This document shows positions 25,494 to 36,961 of a stretch of 64,000 nt of DNA, piece by piece (position 1 is the stretch's first letter; the number at the start of each line of letters is the position of its first letter). Origin of the DNA: Straminergon stramineum (lineage: Eukaryota; Streptophyta; Bryopsida; Hypnales; Calliergonaceae); assembly GCA_963920665.1 (NCBI GenBank), contig OY987268.1:23252501-23316500 (forward strand). The letters are read 5' to 3'. The notes under the pieces were generated by a model that searched no databases, was not told the origin of the DNA, and was given only the letters and a program-made list of their open reading frames with translations. The translations under genes were made by a program, and so were the position numbers.

Positions 25494-27258
25494 CTCCTCT
25501 GCCCCAAAATGATTTGGTAGTTGGAAAGAATTAGCTAAAATAAGCTCAAATTTAGTCCAAAAGTAGAGCTAAAGTAGGTTTGAAAAGTAGGTTTGAAAAG
25601 TAGGTTTGGTGTTGAAATTCTCATTGAAAGTTGGACTCATGGCGACTCTCCATCATCGAGAAATTGATATCTACTTCTTCATTTTTTCTAGTGCAACTTC
25701 AATCATGTCCAATGTGTGCAAAATGTCTCTCAATCCACCTATCGATCACTTGGTTAGTGTGAGCTTCCTTATAGAGTCTTTGTTAGCGACTGAGACCACT
25801 ACCAATGGCTTTCCCTTGCAAAAAATCAAACTCAATATTCAGAAAATTACAAGAGTTGCTTCTGAAGCTTCAATCAACCTCTAGAAAAAGCCCAACATGA
25901 CTAATAAGCAATATATGGCTACTTCCCAGATGCTCCTCTTGAATTAGAAGCCATATACAATAGGTCATCTTCAACGTGGTGCCTTGAAGGATGTGGCCAA
26001 GAAATTTGGAGTGACTAGTGAGACTATTAACAAGCTTTGGAAGCAAGAACAGGAGTCACTAGCAAGTGGCAAGCTAGTTGCCGATGTGTCGTCTAAAATG
26101 GTAGGACAGGTTGGGTGCAAGAAGAAGTTGATCAACCCTCGAGCCATCAAGGTCATTCCTCTTTCTCTACGCCAAAACGAACGCTCATTAGTTGTCCAAT
26201 TGAACATGTCAAAATCAACCGTCCATCACCACATGGTAGAAGGGCAAGTGAAGGTGCATATGAACACTATCAAGCTGCTTTTGAAGAATAGTGACAAGGT
26301 TGCTCGCTTGAAGTTTTGTCTATCAATGCTTGACTCAGCAAAACCTCAACAATTCTAGGACTTGATGGACCGCGTGCACATTGATGAGAAGTAGTTCTTC
26401 ATCACCAAGGGCAAGCAACAATGTAGTCTTGAACCAAGAGAAGTAGAACCACATCGTACTTATAGGAACAAAAGGTTCATCTCAAAGGTCATGTTCATGG
26501 TTGTAGTCGCTTGACCTTGACGGGATTCATATCAAAATGTTCAATTTGATGGCAAGCTCAACATCTTCCCATTCATATCCAACCAACCGGCCAAGCAAAG
26601 CAGTGTGAACCACCTTGCAAGTACAATGGAGACAAAGCCAATTGCATTTGTCAATAGGAACAAGATTTGACAAATGTTCATCAACAATGTCTAACCAGTA
26701 ATCTATGCAAAGTGGCCACGTGGTTGGGCAAGCAAAGACAAGCGCAATACAATTGTAATCCAACAAGACAATGTTGGACCTCACCTATCAGGCACCGATT
26801 TTGTTTTGGCCTCTGAGCTTGTGAAGGACGGTTTCAACATGAAGCTCTTTAATCAACCACCAAACAATCCAGATATGAATGTTTTGGACTTGAGATGGTT
26901 TCATGCCATCCAATCACTACAACACCAAGTCGGCAATCAACATACAATTGACAACATGATCAAGGCAACACATATTGCATTCCAAAACCTCCAAACTTCA
27001 AAGCTCAACAACGTTTTCCTGACTTGGCAGCAATGCATGATCGAAACAATGAATATGGGAGGCGGCAATAATTACCGGCTACCACATATGGGCAAGGCAA
27101 AGCTATTGCATAGGCACAAGCTTCCTGAGACACTTGTGTGTCCTGTAGATATCATTCAGAAGGCCAACGTTAACCTTCAAAGCTTGGAATGACAAATCCA
27201 GGAATTAAATTGGACCACACATTGTATGAAACTACGGAGTTATTTTGGGGCAGAGGAG
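25494..27258 (+). mobile_element. Mariner-like element (plant DD39D type), 1,765 bp
   Basis: Terminal inverted repeats begin CTCCTCTGCCCCAAAAT at 25494 and end with the exact reverse complement at 27258. The match continues imperfectly (TAGTT at the inner edge) to about 30 bp. TA target duplications lie at 25492-25493 and 27259-27260. The terminal sequence resembles the CTCCCTC-GTCCCAAAA ends of plant mariner/Stowaway elements. It contains one transposase gene, now broken. Confidence 0.92.
25897..27192 (+). pseudogene. Mariner-like transposase pseudogene (DD39D)
   Basis: One frame runs almost the whole length. A helix-turn-helix region comes first (LKDVAKKFGVTSETINKLWK, ~25984). The first catalytic Asp lies in VHIDEK (~26380), the second in IVIQQDNVGPH (codon 26767-26769), and the third in PPNNPDMNVLDL (codon 26887-26889). 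There are exactly 39 residues between the second and third Asp, the plant DD39D spacing. The conserved FHAIQSLQ block follows. Stops interrupt it, for example TAG at 26356 and 26392 (the latter where HVDEKWF is usual), and others between 26510 and 26700. No frameshift is needed between 25984 and 27191, so the decay is mostly by point mutation. Confidence 0.9.
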
Positions 27259-28470
27259 TATTTGGCAGGCCAATCCCGTACTGCATTGGCAATGGTCATG
27301 GAGCGTGAGCTGGTGCATAATCACAAGGCCATAAAAGACCAACTAGGATATGTTCAATGTCATACTAAAATGGAGGTTATGGAAGAGTCACATTGGTAGG
27401 AAATGAATGATCGAGAACAAGCAGTAGGATCTAGATCCCTCCTCCACTTGTCGTCTTGGCTGCATGCCTGCCCAAATCTGATCATGAAATGAGTTAACTG
27501 AATTCATGCAATGTTGTCTTCGGACCCTCAACGACCAAGAAACTATCTGAGAGCGTCAAGATGCACTGATTGCGCTCCAGAGAGAGGGGTCCTGGACACA
27601 GGACTGCGAGGCTGAAACAGGAGCCGCGGGTTGTGGATTGTGGATTGTCCCATATCATCAATTCCACCAAGTGAGGACAGACTGACTAACTTACTGAAGC
27701 AACTTCTGTGGAAACTTGGATTGGAGAGTCAGGATTCACTGCCAAGAGGACAGGAGGACAAATGCAAGGAAAGAAGAAGACAAGAACTGGTCTATGCACA
27801 ATTCCACATCTGGCAAACCACAAGAAACTGTACAATGAAACGACCCAGAATTTATTACTTGGATGAACTCATAGGGCTCATGGCCACGATGTCAGCCCAG
27901 GATGTCAGCCCAGGGACAACCCTCGCGCTGCACTTACAGAGTATAAAATGTTGCGAGGCCAACGTGATGAGACAAAGAATCCATCCAAGCTTCCAGAGGC
28001 TTCAAGATTCCATACATATGGGTCTCATTTATGCAGCTCTGCAAGATCCACATGATGATATTAGAAAGAAACATTGAAGAACACCCAGACCATGTGCAAC
28101 CTCGAAGTACTGCTCACATGCCAGCTGAGCTTGCAAAGGAAAGGTTACACACTGATGAATTAGTCCTCGAAAGGAAAGGTCAGCAATTTCGAACAGAAAC
28201 CCTTGCGATAAAATCTTCACAAATCATTTCAACTCTCCATGGCAAATACGAACTGCACAACGTTGATATGCTCCAATTGCTCCGATTGCCAACCATGTCT
28301 ATCAAGCAGAGCTCAAAAGCGAAAGGGCTTACTAAATGCATTTTGCACTGCAAGGCCAACCACGGGTGACAAGGCCAAAGAGAACAACTGAGTGAATATG
28401 AATAAACAACTAAAAGAAACAACAAAAGGCACTGCCCTATCAGTTGAAAACAGTTAGAAAGAAGAAATCA
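27259..28470. other. Downstream flank of isocitrate dehydrogenase, possibly 3' UTR
   Basis: This is the 3' side of the minus-strand gene. Base composition is closer to the gene's than to the AT-rich flanks, which suggests transcribed or gene-island DNA. Plus-strand open frames at 27631-28077 and 28031-28369 have no recognisable motif; I treat them as chance. Confidence 0.45.
27851..27856 (-). terminator. Candidate poly(A) signal of the isocitrate dehydrogenase gene
   Basis: TTTATT on the plus strand reads AATAAA on the minus strand, about 615 bases beyond the stop codon. Plant signals are loose, so this is only a candidate. Confidence 0.3.
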
Positions 28471-31400
28471 TTACAACTTTGGATTCGATGTGGGTGACAA
28501 CTTGGATTGCAGCTCCTTCGCAACAGCGTCGATGAACTCTTCAGTGTTGACATAATCCTCTCTGCTGACCCTGCAGTGAAGTCCAAAACAGTCACAAACT
28601 TGCAAACAACTCCATTAAACCAATGCATGACGGAGACCAGCACTCCGCTCAACGTAAGAAAAATATCGATTTGATGGAGTCGAGCGGCAGAGGCATGGTA
28701 GAACGATCGACTGCCTACGCTGGAACCTCTCGTCAACTCGTCGTAATTTCCTTCCAGAACTTACTTGGGACCATGGCTCAAAAGAGCAAGATCTTTGGTC
28801 ATCGTTCCACCCTCCACAACATCAATACAAGCGGCCTCCAGCTTCTCAGCAAACTCTTGAAGCTTCGCATTGCCATCCAACAAACCTCTGAAGAAAACAT
28901 GCGAACACTTAGAAGCCCGTGGAATGGGCACGATCAAGATTCGCATCCAAGCATCTGAACAAATACCGACCACGCCGAGGAGATATGCAATCCATTTCCG
29001 TACAGTAGCAGGAAATGCTATGATCATCATATGGAACAGAATTCCATGGAAGTCTCAGAGACCAAGCCTGCTTGAACCCAGATAGAATGACCATGGCGAC
29101 GACCAACATGCACCTCACAGGCTACGATATGCAAGTCAAAAAGCATACCTGTGGCTTAGGCCACGACCCCAAGCAAAAATAGAAGCAATACTGTTGGTGC
29201 TGGTTTCACCACCCTTCTGGTACACTCGGAAGTGCCTGGTCACAGTCCCATGAGCAGCTTCGGCTTCAATAGTTTTGCCATCGGGACAAATCTGAACACA
29301 AATCACAGCAAGTGATGCACGCTAAGGGATCGCAAGCTCGGAGTGGGGTGGCACGACGACAAGGACAAAATCTGCGTGGTCATGACCATCGACGACCCAC
29401 AGTGAAACCCAAATAGGATAAAATCATCGAAAGAGCTACAAAGACACGGTGGACACGCAGACAGTGCACAGTTGAAAGCCTTCGATATATTTCCAGACGT
29501 AAAAAAAACCGCACACGGTTCAAGCAGCCACGCAAGTCATACCAGCACAGAAGTCATGAGGCCAAGCGATCCGAAACCTGCAAACAAAAAGAAACGAGAC
29601 GATTGGGGTTTGAGATCTTCGGAACTGAAAAAATGAAACATACCAAACCGTCTCTTGGTGACACCAAAAGAAGACTCCAAAAAACAAGGGGGATCAAGGA
29701 ACATCAGGAAGCGAAAGACATTGGAGTCCTGTGAAAAAAGAAAAAGGGGGGGCGGACAAAAATACCTTGAGCAAGCATGTCACTTTGGACATCTCCATCG
29801 TAGTTCTTACAGGCCCAGACGTATTCACCCGCACTCTTGAGGCAATATGCCACCATGTCGTCGATGAGGCGGTGCTCATACCTGTGATAAGCAAGGGACT
29901 CAACTCAGGATCACGAAGGACGAATTCACAACACTTATACCAGCAAGTCGAGATCCAAAGAACCCTGAGGCGGATCAGAATCCAACAGCAGGAGGGCAAG
30001 GAACCGCTGCATACAAGAAAGAGCTCAAGGCGGTAGACAAGTACCAGATTCCAGCGTCTTTGAACTTCGCCTCCCATCCCTCATTCTGGTAGACTTCCAG
30101 AAAGATATCCTTGAACCTGAACCAAAGGCGCAACAGGCTAATAAGCTCACGATGTGGACGAGCATATCACAATTCAACACGGTCCAGAAATTGGTCAACG
30201 TGATAGCAAGGTTAGATTCCGCAAAGACTATCCGAATAATATCGCACCAGTGGATATGGAAACTGGCGCACCAACAGACGGTTGGAATAACTCACTTTCC
30301 TATCCAAACAGCACCTCAAACACTGCTTCATCAGACAAACGCACCACCACCGAAAATGAACCCATTACCTGCCATCATAGTGCTTCAAAATCGTGTTCTT
30401 GGTGCTCAAGTAGAGGGGCCATTTCTTCTTCAATGCCATAGTGAAAGAAGCCTTTGCAAATCCCCGGATAGACTGCACACGACCACACACATCAGATCGC
30501 TCAAGGAAAACGAAGGAAAGGCGGACGGCAACATCAGCTTTGCCAGACATCAGGAAATAGGTTGAGGTCAACTCCAATTATCGAACACTTCAAATTTCAA
30601 AACAGAGATCCCAAGCAGAAAACACACCTCGTCGGTGTTATACATAGAAAGGGCAACTCCACCAGCACCGTCGTAGTGGTACACATCCAAGTCCACAATC
30701 TCTCCACCATTGTCGGGTTCTGCAAACTCAAAAACAAATCAAGAGTTTCGAAATCAACATACTTCACGAATACAGGGTCAACAGTAGAATCTTCATCACC
30801 ATCAATGCACCGAGAACTGCAGACCACTCGAATCGAAACCTTCAAAACACAGAAGAGCTGGAAATGATTCAATGCAAAATAGAGGAAGCATCGAAACTCG
30901 AATGCCCAGCTGGAATTGACAGCAAAATGGGAACAAGGACGAACGAACAGAAAGAGAGAGCCAGAGGGTTACCAAAAACCATCTTCAGCTTGCCAGGCCC
31001 TTTGAACACAGCGTCGGTGGCCATGTACTGGTCGCCATAGGCATGCCTGCCGATGCAAATGGGCTTGGTCCAGCCTGCACACTATCTTCTGTAAGGGCTC
31101 CGGCAGATACAAACACCTCTCACCACAAATAGAAAACCCACCAGTCTCCAAGAACGAACCAGAAAGAGGACCACAAGGGCTCGGTGCATACCAGGGACAA
31201 GGCGGGGAACGTTCTTGCACAAAATCGGCTCACGAAACACAGTCCCTGCCAGTTGAAAAGCAACACTTCAAGACAGTCACGATAAAGAACTCCAACATCA
31301 AATCAGACGCTACTCGTACTTATCAATGGTGTCCTCATATCCCCCACTTGGATTCACTTGAGCGGGATCGTCCACACTCGAACTTCACTTCCATAGATTA

Positions 31401-33959
31401 ATGTGAACAACCACAAAAGATCTCAAACCAAAGATCAGACTGTGCAATTGTTTTCTCATGGTTGGGAGAGGAAACCCAAATGCAAACGTCACAGAAGCAT
31501 GCATTTTAGCTCGCCAAACAGAGACAAGCAGTACCGTTGAGAACGTTTCTGATGGTCCCATTTGGACTCTTCCACATCTGCTTAAGTCCAAATTCCTTCA
31601 CACGATCTTCATCTGCACAAGACAAAAACACGTTCATTTATTGACAGGAAAGTACCAACCAAAGATGCCAGGGTCGAAAATATATCCGGTGGAAACATTA
31701 TTGTGAGCAATCTTGACCTTAAATGTGGCAGCGGTAGATGGCTTCTTACTGACGATAGCCTTTCCCAACAAAAAATGTTATACAAGTATGAAGATATAAC
31801 AATATCGTGCAAGGTTTGTCTACCCGGACTAATGCCAGGTACGAAACGAACCAGGAGTGATGGTTGCACACTTGATAGCGACATTGTATCTGCATCAGAA
31901 GGGCAGAACAAATTAGAAATACGAACTCGATGGAGGTCAATCATTCCATTCTAGTTTTCCCTGATTATGGAAGGGCTCTCCTATTATCAAGCAGAGAGGA
32001 GGGGACTGACATCAAGGAACAAAGCGAAAAAGCTACACAAGCATCTCGATGGAAGAGAACATCTCATTGAAAGGAAAATTCAGGAATTGGAGGGTTCATA
32101 CTTGAGCGTAGCTGCGGCACTCTCAAGCGTCACCTTGTCATTAGTGGCGTCTCGATTGAGAATTCCCAGGTCGTAGTATTTCAAATCCACGTCCAGAAAT
32201 GGAAAGATCAACTGCAACAGATTCCGATCAAACTTGTCAGACAACACGCTCCTCAAAACTTCACTCTCCGCTTCCAACGATTGGGATCAAAACCTTAAAC
32301 CCTAATTGAATCGTCGCTCTTATAACAAAGGCCAAACATGGATCATGAATCAACTAATGAGAACCTCAATATCAAGGTTACAGAAGTACTTTCGAGAAGG
32401 AAAGTTCCACTATTGCACGTCACGAACACTGGAAATAGGGGTCAATATGGGTCATGGCCAGCTCTCAACCATGCACGTTTCTCACAGCAAGCAGATCGGA
32501 AAAAAAAGGAGGTACGCTCACTCACCTTATCTTTGATCATTTTCCAAATGACCCTGGTCATTTCATCACCTGTTCCATGGTGAGCGCACAGATCAGAACA
32601 TGCACAGACTCCAGTCAATAGCACAAGTCTTGGAGATCCCTTAGAAAACAAAAAAATAATAGGAAGACTCCGCAAGCAATAGAAATCCAAAGACGAGAGA
32701 GCGTCGAACTGAATTACAAATCTTCAAATTAGAATTGGGCTCAACACTGGTGCAATGGAACTCCATACCAAACAAACGGAGACCGATGGACATGGTAGAC
32801 CAATCAGACGACGTTAAATAGTTCAAGAACCTTGGGGTTTCCAGATGTGACAAAACACATTACAAAGAGAATAAACAAAAACAGAAGCTGATCCCAATAT
32901 TCAGGCGCACAATTAGACTCAAAATAGATAAATTCAGTCACGCAACTCGTATTGACGGCAATCATTCCAAGCATTCCGACATTGTTCCATCTGTGCAGGA
33001 TACACGAGTAAAGGAACTGTTTACATTACGACTCTACAGTCCAAAAACCATATGAAGACCAGCTGTTGCTCCATGGATTGGAAATAAAAAGTCAAAAATG
33101 GTTTGTATGACTGCTCCATCTGTGCAAGGAATCCACGCTCCTAGCTGTGATTATTTTCTTTATGTACTGAAAATACCAATCCCCCTGCACATGGATCTCA
33201 AGAACAACAAGTTCGCTCATCGTCCCAAATAGTCACTCTCCATTTATGAGATACTAGCTGAGGTTCCCTTTGCTTCGGATTGCAAATACCGATTCTCTAT
33301 TTACGGAGCCCCAAAACAACACCCGTCGCAAGCGAACACTCTCGATTCCCGGATTGAACCACATGAAAGTCAAACCGTCCATGTCGACGATTGGATTAAC
33401 GACCTCAATACATACATAAATGTAGTGGTTCACTTCTAACAGTTGTTCAATTCTTCTTGGATCGTAATTACCGATTCCCTAATTACTGAGACCAAGAACA
33501 ACAAAACTCCGGAATCAAACAAGCACACTCCAGTCCTGAATCAAATCAAACGAAAATCGTACAGTCCATCTCCGCAACAGGATTTTCGGACAATATACAA
33601 ACATATACAACAGCTGTAATCCCATTCTTCTTGGATTCCAAATACCGATCCCCAAATGAAGGAGCTCACAAGATCGACAAACGCACTCATCGTCCCTAGC
33701 GAACGCTCTCCAGTTCCCGAATCAAACCAGTCGAAACTCATAACCTCCGTGTCCACGATAGCATTTTCAAACTCAACGCGTACAAACATACTAGCTGTAA
33801 TTGGTTCCATTCTTTCTGGAAACCAAACACCGATTCCCTACAAGAGCAAACAACCTCCGTTCTCAAACCAATCCAAAATCCCTCCTCAAGCCACACGGAC
33901 GACGTCATACCGTCCATCTCGACGATCGGATTGTCGACTTTGATTTTGTGGAACGCCAT
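28471..33959 (-). CDS. ICDH: NADP-dependent isocitrate dehydrogenase, complete gene, 15 coding exons, 419 aa
   Basis: It oxidatively decarboxylates isocitrate to 2-oxoglutarate, making NADPH. The start [17 protein letters not shown] matches the cytosolic plant enzyme, and no transit peptide precedes it. All exons join in phase to 1,260 nt (419 codons plus stop); cytosolic plant enzymes are about 415 residues. Substrate residues: the SPNGTIR loop (Ser96, Asn98, Arg102), Arg111, Arg134 in GRHAYGDQY, Tyr141 and Lys214. Metal-binding Asp255, Asp278 and Asp282 are present, as are the NADP-binding residues Arg317-His318 in HGTVTRH. Position 142 is Met where Arg is usual (GDQYMATD). The C-terminus is ...SNPKL, which could act as a weak peroxisomal PTS1 signal. 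No stop, frameshift or missing block was found. It is the only intact gene in the window. Confidence 0.97.
28471..33959 (-). other. ICDH: Exon map of the isocitrate dehydrogenase gene
   Basis: Coding exons 1 to 15 on the minus strand, given as plus coordinates: 33911-33959, 32526-32569, 32102-32211, 31852-31889, 31535-31612, 31192-31245, 30973-31074, 30628-30719, 30369-30472, 30045-30116, 29766-29881, 29543-29577, 29149-29291, 28765-28887, 28471-28570. Every intron begins GT and ends AG. Introns range from 117 to 261 bp for most, up to 314 bp for intron 2 and 1,341 bp for intron 1. The ATG is at 33957-33959 and the TAA stop at 28471-28473. Each border was placed by keeping the protein colinear with the known family and checking the phase. 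Confidence 0.93.
33376..33790 (-). repeat. Three decaying tandem copies of the exon-1 end inside intron 1
   Basis: The plus-strand sequence at the exon-1 border (CGTCCATCTCGACGATCGGA from 33911) recurs at 33744, 33562 and 33376, spaced 167, 182 and 186 bases apart. Each copy is followed by a shared motif: AGCTGTAATT, then CATTCTTCTTGGATT, then AAATACCGATTCCC. The 33376 copy is closest: on the minus strand it reads [10 protein letters not shown] followed by GTTTGA, against [10 protein letters not shown] and GTATGA in exon 1. Two weaker pieces of the shared motif lie near 33140 and 33250. The copies are relics of tandem duplication of exon 1 plus adjoining intron. Confidence 0.8.
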
Positions 33960-34200
33960 GGCTGCAAAGGAGGAGCGAGGAAGGGGCGGCGCGAGGGCGA
34001 AATGGGACGAGTGGAAAACCCTTGCAACCCCCAGGCACTCGACTACTGGTGGCGAGAACAGACTGGAGGCGGGGGAAGGAGACTGGAGACTGGAGAGTGG
34101 AGACCGGAGAAGGAAACGAGAAGGCGGAGGGCAATGCAGGGTGTTGTTGTGTATAGTAGACAAGCCTATTACCACCCTGATTTGCAATTTGCAATCTTAC
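33960..34200 (-). promoter_or_regulatory. 5' leader and promoter region of isocitrate dehydrogenase
   Basis: Upstream of the ATG the minus strand is GC-rich and then strongly CT-rich (about 34045-34130), typical of a plant 5' leader. A weak TATA-like word (CTATAC) lies at about 34150-34157. The sharp fall to AT-rich DNA near 34200 marks the edge of the gene island. The transcription start cannot be placed from sequence alone. Confidence 0.5.
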
Positions 34201-34685
34201 TATCTTGGGACCAATTCCAAGAAGGGCACATATTTTTTTCCATAGGTGTGCGCTTGTTTCATGAGTCAAACCCAAGTGGAATTATAATTTTCTGATCAAA
34301 ATTGTAATTTCTGTAAATTTTTGAAGTGCTCAACCTTGAAATTATCTAATTGTCCATAGAGTGAAGTCATAAACACCCTATTAACAACCCATAACCGCCT
34401 TTTTATGTATCTATTAGCAGTAAAATATTCACCAATCATGTATAGTCACATTACCTTCAATGGCAATAATTTTCATTAATTTGATTAGAATCTAAAACAC
34501 ATTTGGTTGATTTTCTAGATGGATGTTTGAATGGACGAAATTGGGACCAAATGTAGGGTGAAGGAATTAGGTTGCAAACGGAATTGGGCTAGTCTATATT
34601 AGTATAACTTAGACTAGTGTGCCCTATGCCATTTCCACAACCAAAATAAAAATAAAACTATAAATAAATAGAAATTTTAATTTCA

Positions 34686-35390
34686 TTCATAAAAACTTTG
34701 AAATTGAATATTTTTCACACTATGGGTCCAAATGCGATGAAACAAATCTCATGCACCCCTACTTGATGAGAGCTTTCCAATAGTACCAAGAATGCGACCA
34801 AGGGACACATGGGCAAGGAGATCTCACCATACAAATATACAAAACAAAACAACCAAAATAAAAATAAAAATAAGTTTTTAACCTTTTCATTTATAATTTT
34901 TTTGAAATTCAATATCTTTTATGTAAACAAGTGCACGGGCTTTATTCCAAGGTGTTTGGACATGTGAAGTGAAAGCTATGGTTTTTCCAAAATAAAAAAT
35001 ACTTTAATTCAATTCTATAATTTAAAAATAACTCAAAAATCCATAACTTTCATACCATAGGTCCAAATGCCACAAAACAAATTCCGTACACCCTTCCTTG
35101 TGAAGAGCTTTCTAACCGTACAAAAAAAACTGTCTAGAGACTAACAATTTCTTAGATCTCAATGTATCAAACAAACTAAACTAAACTAACTAACTAACTA
35201 CAAGTAATTTTTAGTAATTAAATTCATATAAACTTCAAAATTCAATAACTTTCACACCGTAGATCTAGACACCACAAAACAAAGCATGTGCATCTCTCCT
35301 TCCAAAGTACTTTCCAACACTCCCAAGATTGTGATCGAGGGACACATGACTTTGAAGATCTCACCATAACAAACAAACTAAACAATCTAA
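34686..35390. repeat. Degenerate ~150-200-bp tandem repeat, about four units
   Basis: Units begin near 34686, 34884, 35030 and 35222 with a variant of ACTTTGAAATTCAATA. In three of them CTTTCACACCATAGGTCCAA and ATGCCA-AAAACAAA follow, with CCCTTCCTTG-GAGAGCTTTC further on. Units 1 and 4 also share GAGGGACACATG and GATCTCACCATA. Unit 2 keeps only its start. Confidence 0.75.
35174..35200. repeat. AACT-type microsatellite
   Basis: AAACTAAACTAAACTAACTAACTAACTA: about seven short tandem units, mixing CTAAA and CTAA, inside the degenerate repeat. Confidence 0.85.
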
Positions 35391-36738
35391 CAAATTCATT
35401 TATGGTACAAATGTATTCTCAGTCTTTGTTGCTTTTCTGTACATCTATTTAGGGTTTAGGAATCTACTTACCTAATTAGCTTTCACATCCAAAAGGAGTT
35501 CATTAAATAGAGAGAGATGAAATTCCAACCAATGCAATGGTTGCTATACATGAGAGTCTGTTTAACTCATTGTATACTTAATTTGGAAAAGATGAGGTGA
35601 CTATAGACCTAGAAATTACCTAAATCTTGTGACTTCGGGGTTGTAGCATTGTGAAATTTTCAAAGAAAAAGTCTCCCAATTCTACCATGGCATTAGTAAT
35701 AAAAAGATTTGTTGTTAGTTATTGTCATTTTCTTATGTAGAAAAATATAGTGTCATTTAGTGGCCTCAAAAATCTTTTCACAAATCTTGAAGGCCTAGGT
35801 TGTAAGGCCAAAAAAGTGTTGGGTGAAACTATGGAGTTCTATGAGCTAAAAAAAAGTCAAAGTCATCAATCAGACACTTTCAATCCCTAAGTTGTTCCTT
35901 TGAAAAGACCTTTTTTGTTTCACCTTCAAGTGCTAGGGCTATGATTATGTTGTCAAACTTCAAGATCCTCTACTTTGAATTTGCCATTGAAAATGAATTG
36001 ATTTTTCTCAGAGTTGAAATCACATATCTTATACAAGTTGTATAAAATTTATATTTTTTTTGTGAAAATTGGAAATTATAGTAAGTTTTTGAAGAGCAAG
36101 TAAAAAAATTAATATCAAGTACTATGTAAGCTTTAAACTTCTAAAAATTTTACTATAAGTTGTTTCTATAATTAGAAACTTGATAGAATATAATAAAGGA
36201 TCCAAAGTTTTAATGGTTTAGAAATATTCCATTTTAGTAATTTTCTAAAATTTCAAATTGGAATAGAAACCAAATTTAATGAACTTCATTTCATTTGTTG
36301 GGCTCAAGTTCATTTTAAAGGCTTAAATTCAAATCAAGAAAAATAAGCTTGAATTTCTCGAATACATTAGAAAGGTATCTTTTGTGATTTGTAGGATGTA
36401 GCATCTTCTTCTTTGAATAATTCTGCAATTGCTTAAAGGAGGGGCTTTCCACCTCCAAGTAATGCATATCTTATACACTCAAGGAACTTTCAAAAAACAA
36501 AATTGGATGAAAACTATTCATTTTTCAATAAAAACAAGCATAGTTTGACTATTTGTTAGCGACTTTAGGCTTCTTAAATAAGCATTTGAGGTTTAATGCA
36601 AAGTAATTTGTCTCTTCAAATTATATTGCATTTTTTATATGAGAGCATTGTCTTTGAAAACCTTGAACATGATTTTATCCTACCCACTATCTCTATAAAT
36701 GAAAGTATAGTTGAAGGGTTACACTTTGCTTGTGTATT

Positions 36739-36961
36739 TAGCTACAAGAGAAAAGGTGTTTCAAGTGAGTTTTTAAGTATAGTCCTAGACATAAGATTTT
36801 AAGTAATGACTTTTAAGGAGATTTTCAATAAAAATTTACTAGAAATACATGTGATTGTAGTAAAATTTTACTAAAAATCTCCTAAAAGGTCATTACTTAT
36901 AATCTTATGTCTAGGACTACACTTAAAAAACTCACTTGAAACACCCCTTTTTCTTGTAGTG
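36739..36961. mobile_element. CACTA-type hairpin MITE, copy C
   Basis: About 222 bp. The right end CTTGTAGTG at 36961 is intact; the left end reads AGCTACAAG, so the first bases have mutated. The arms are inverted repeats as in copies A and B, but both carry an extra TTTCAAGTGAGTTTTT-type segment, matched in the opposite arm. No matching 3-bp flank is visible. This is an older copy of the same family. Confidence 0.85.

Larger units (their letters stand above)
34300..36738. other. AT-rich intergenic DNA, no gene
   Basis: No coding sense was seen on either strand. It contains the degenerate ~180-bp repeat listed below and unpatterned AT-rich DNA after 35.4 kb. Confidence 0.6.

Noticed and set aside
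27631..28369. Plus-strand frames of 148 and 112 codons downstream of isocitrate dehydrogenase
   Set aside because: No family resemblance; the higher GC content of the gene flank lengthens chance frames.
29655..30867. Several long plus-strand open frames inside the isocitrate dehydrogenase gene
   Set aside because: They are antisense to confirmed exons and introns of the intact minus-strand gene.
33801..34295. 164-codon plus-strand frame over the isocitrate dehydrogenase promoter
   Set aside because: It is antisense to exon 1 and the 5' leader, and its Arg/Gly/Glu richness follows from the CT-rich leader on the other strand.
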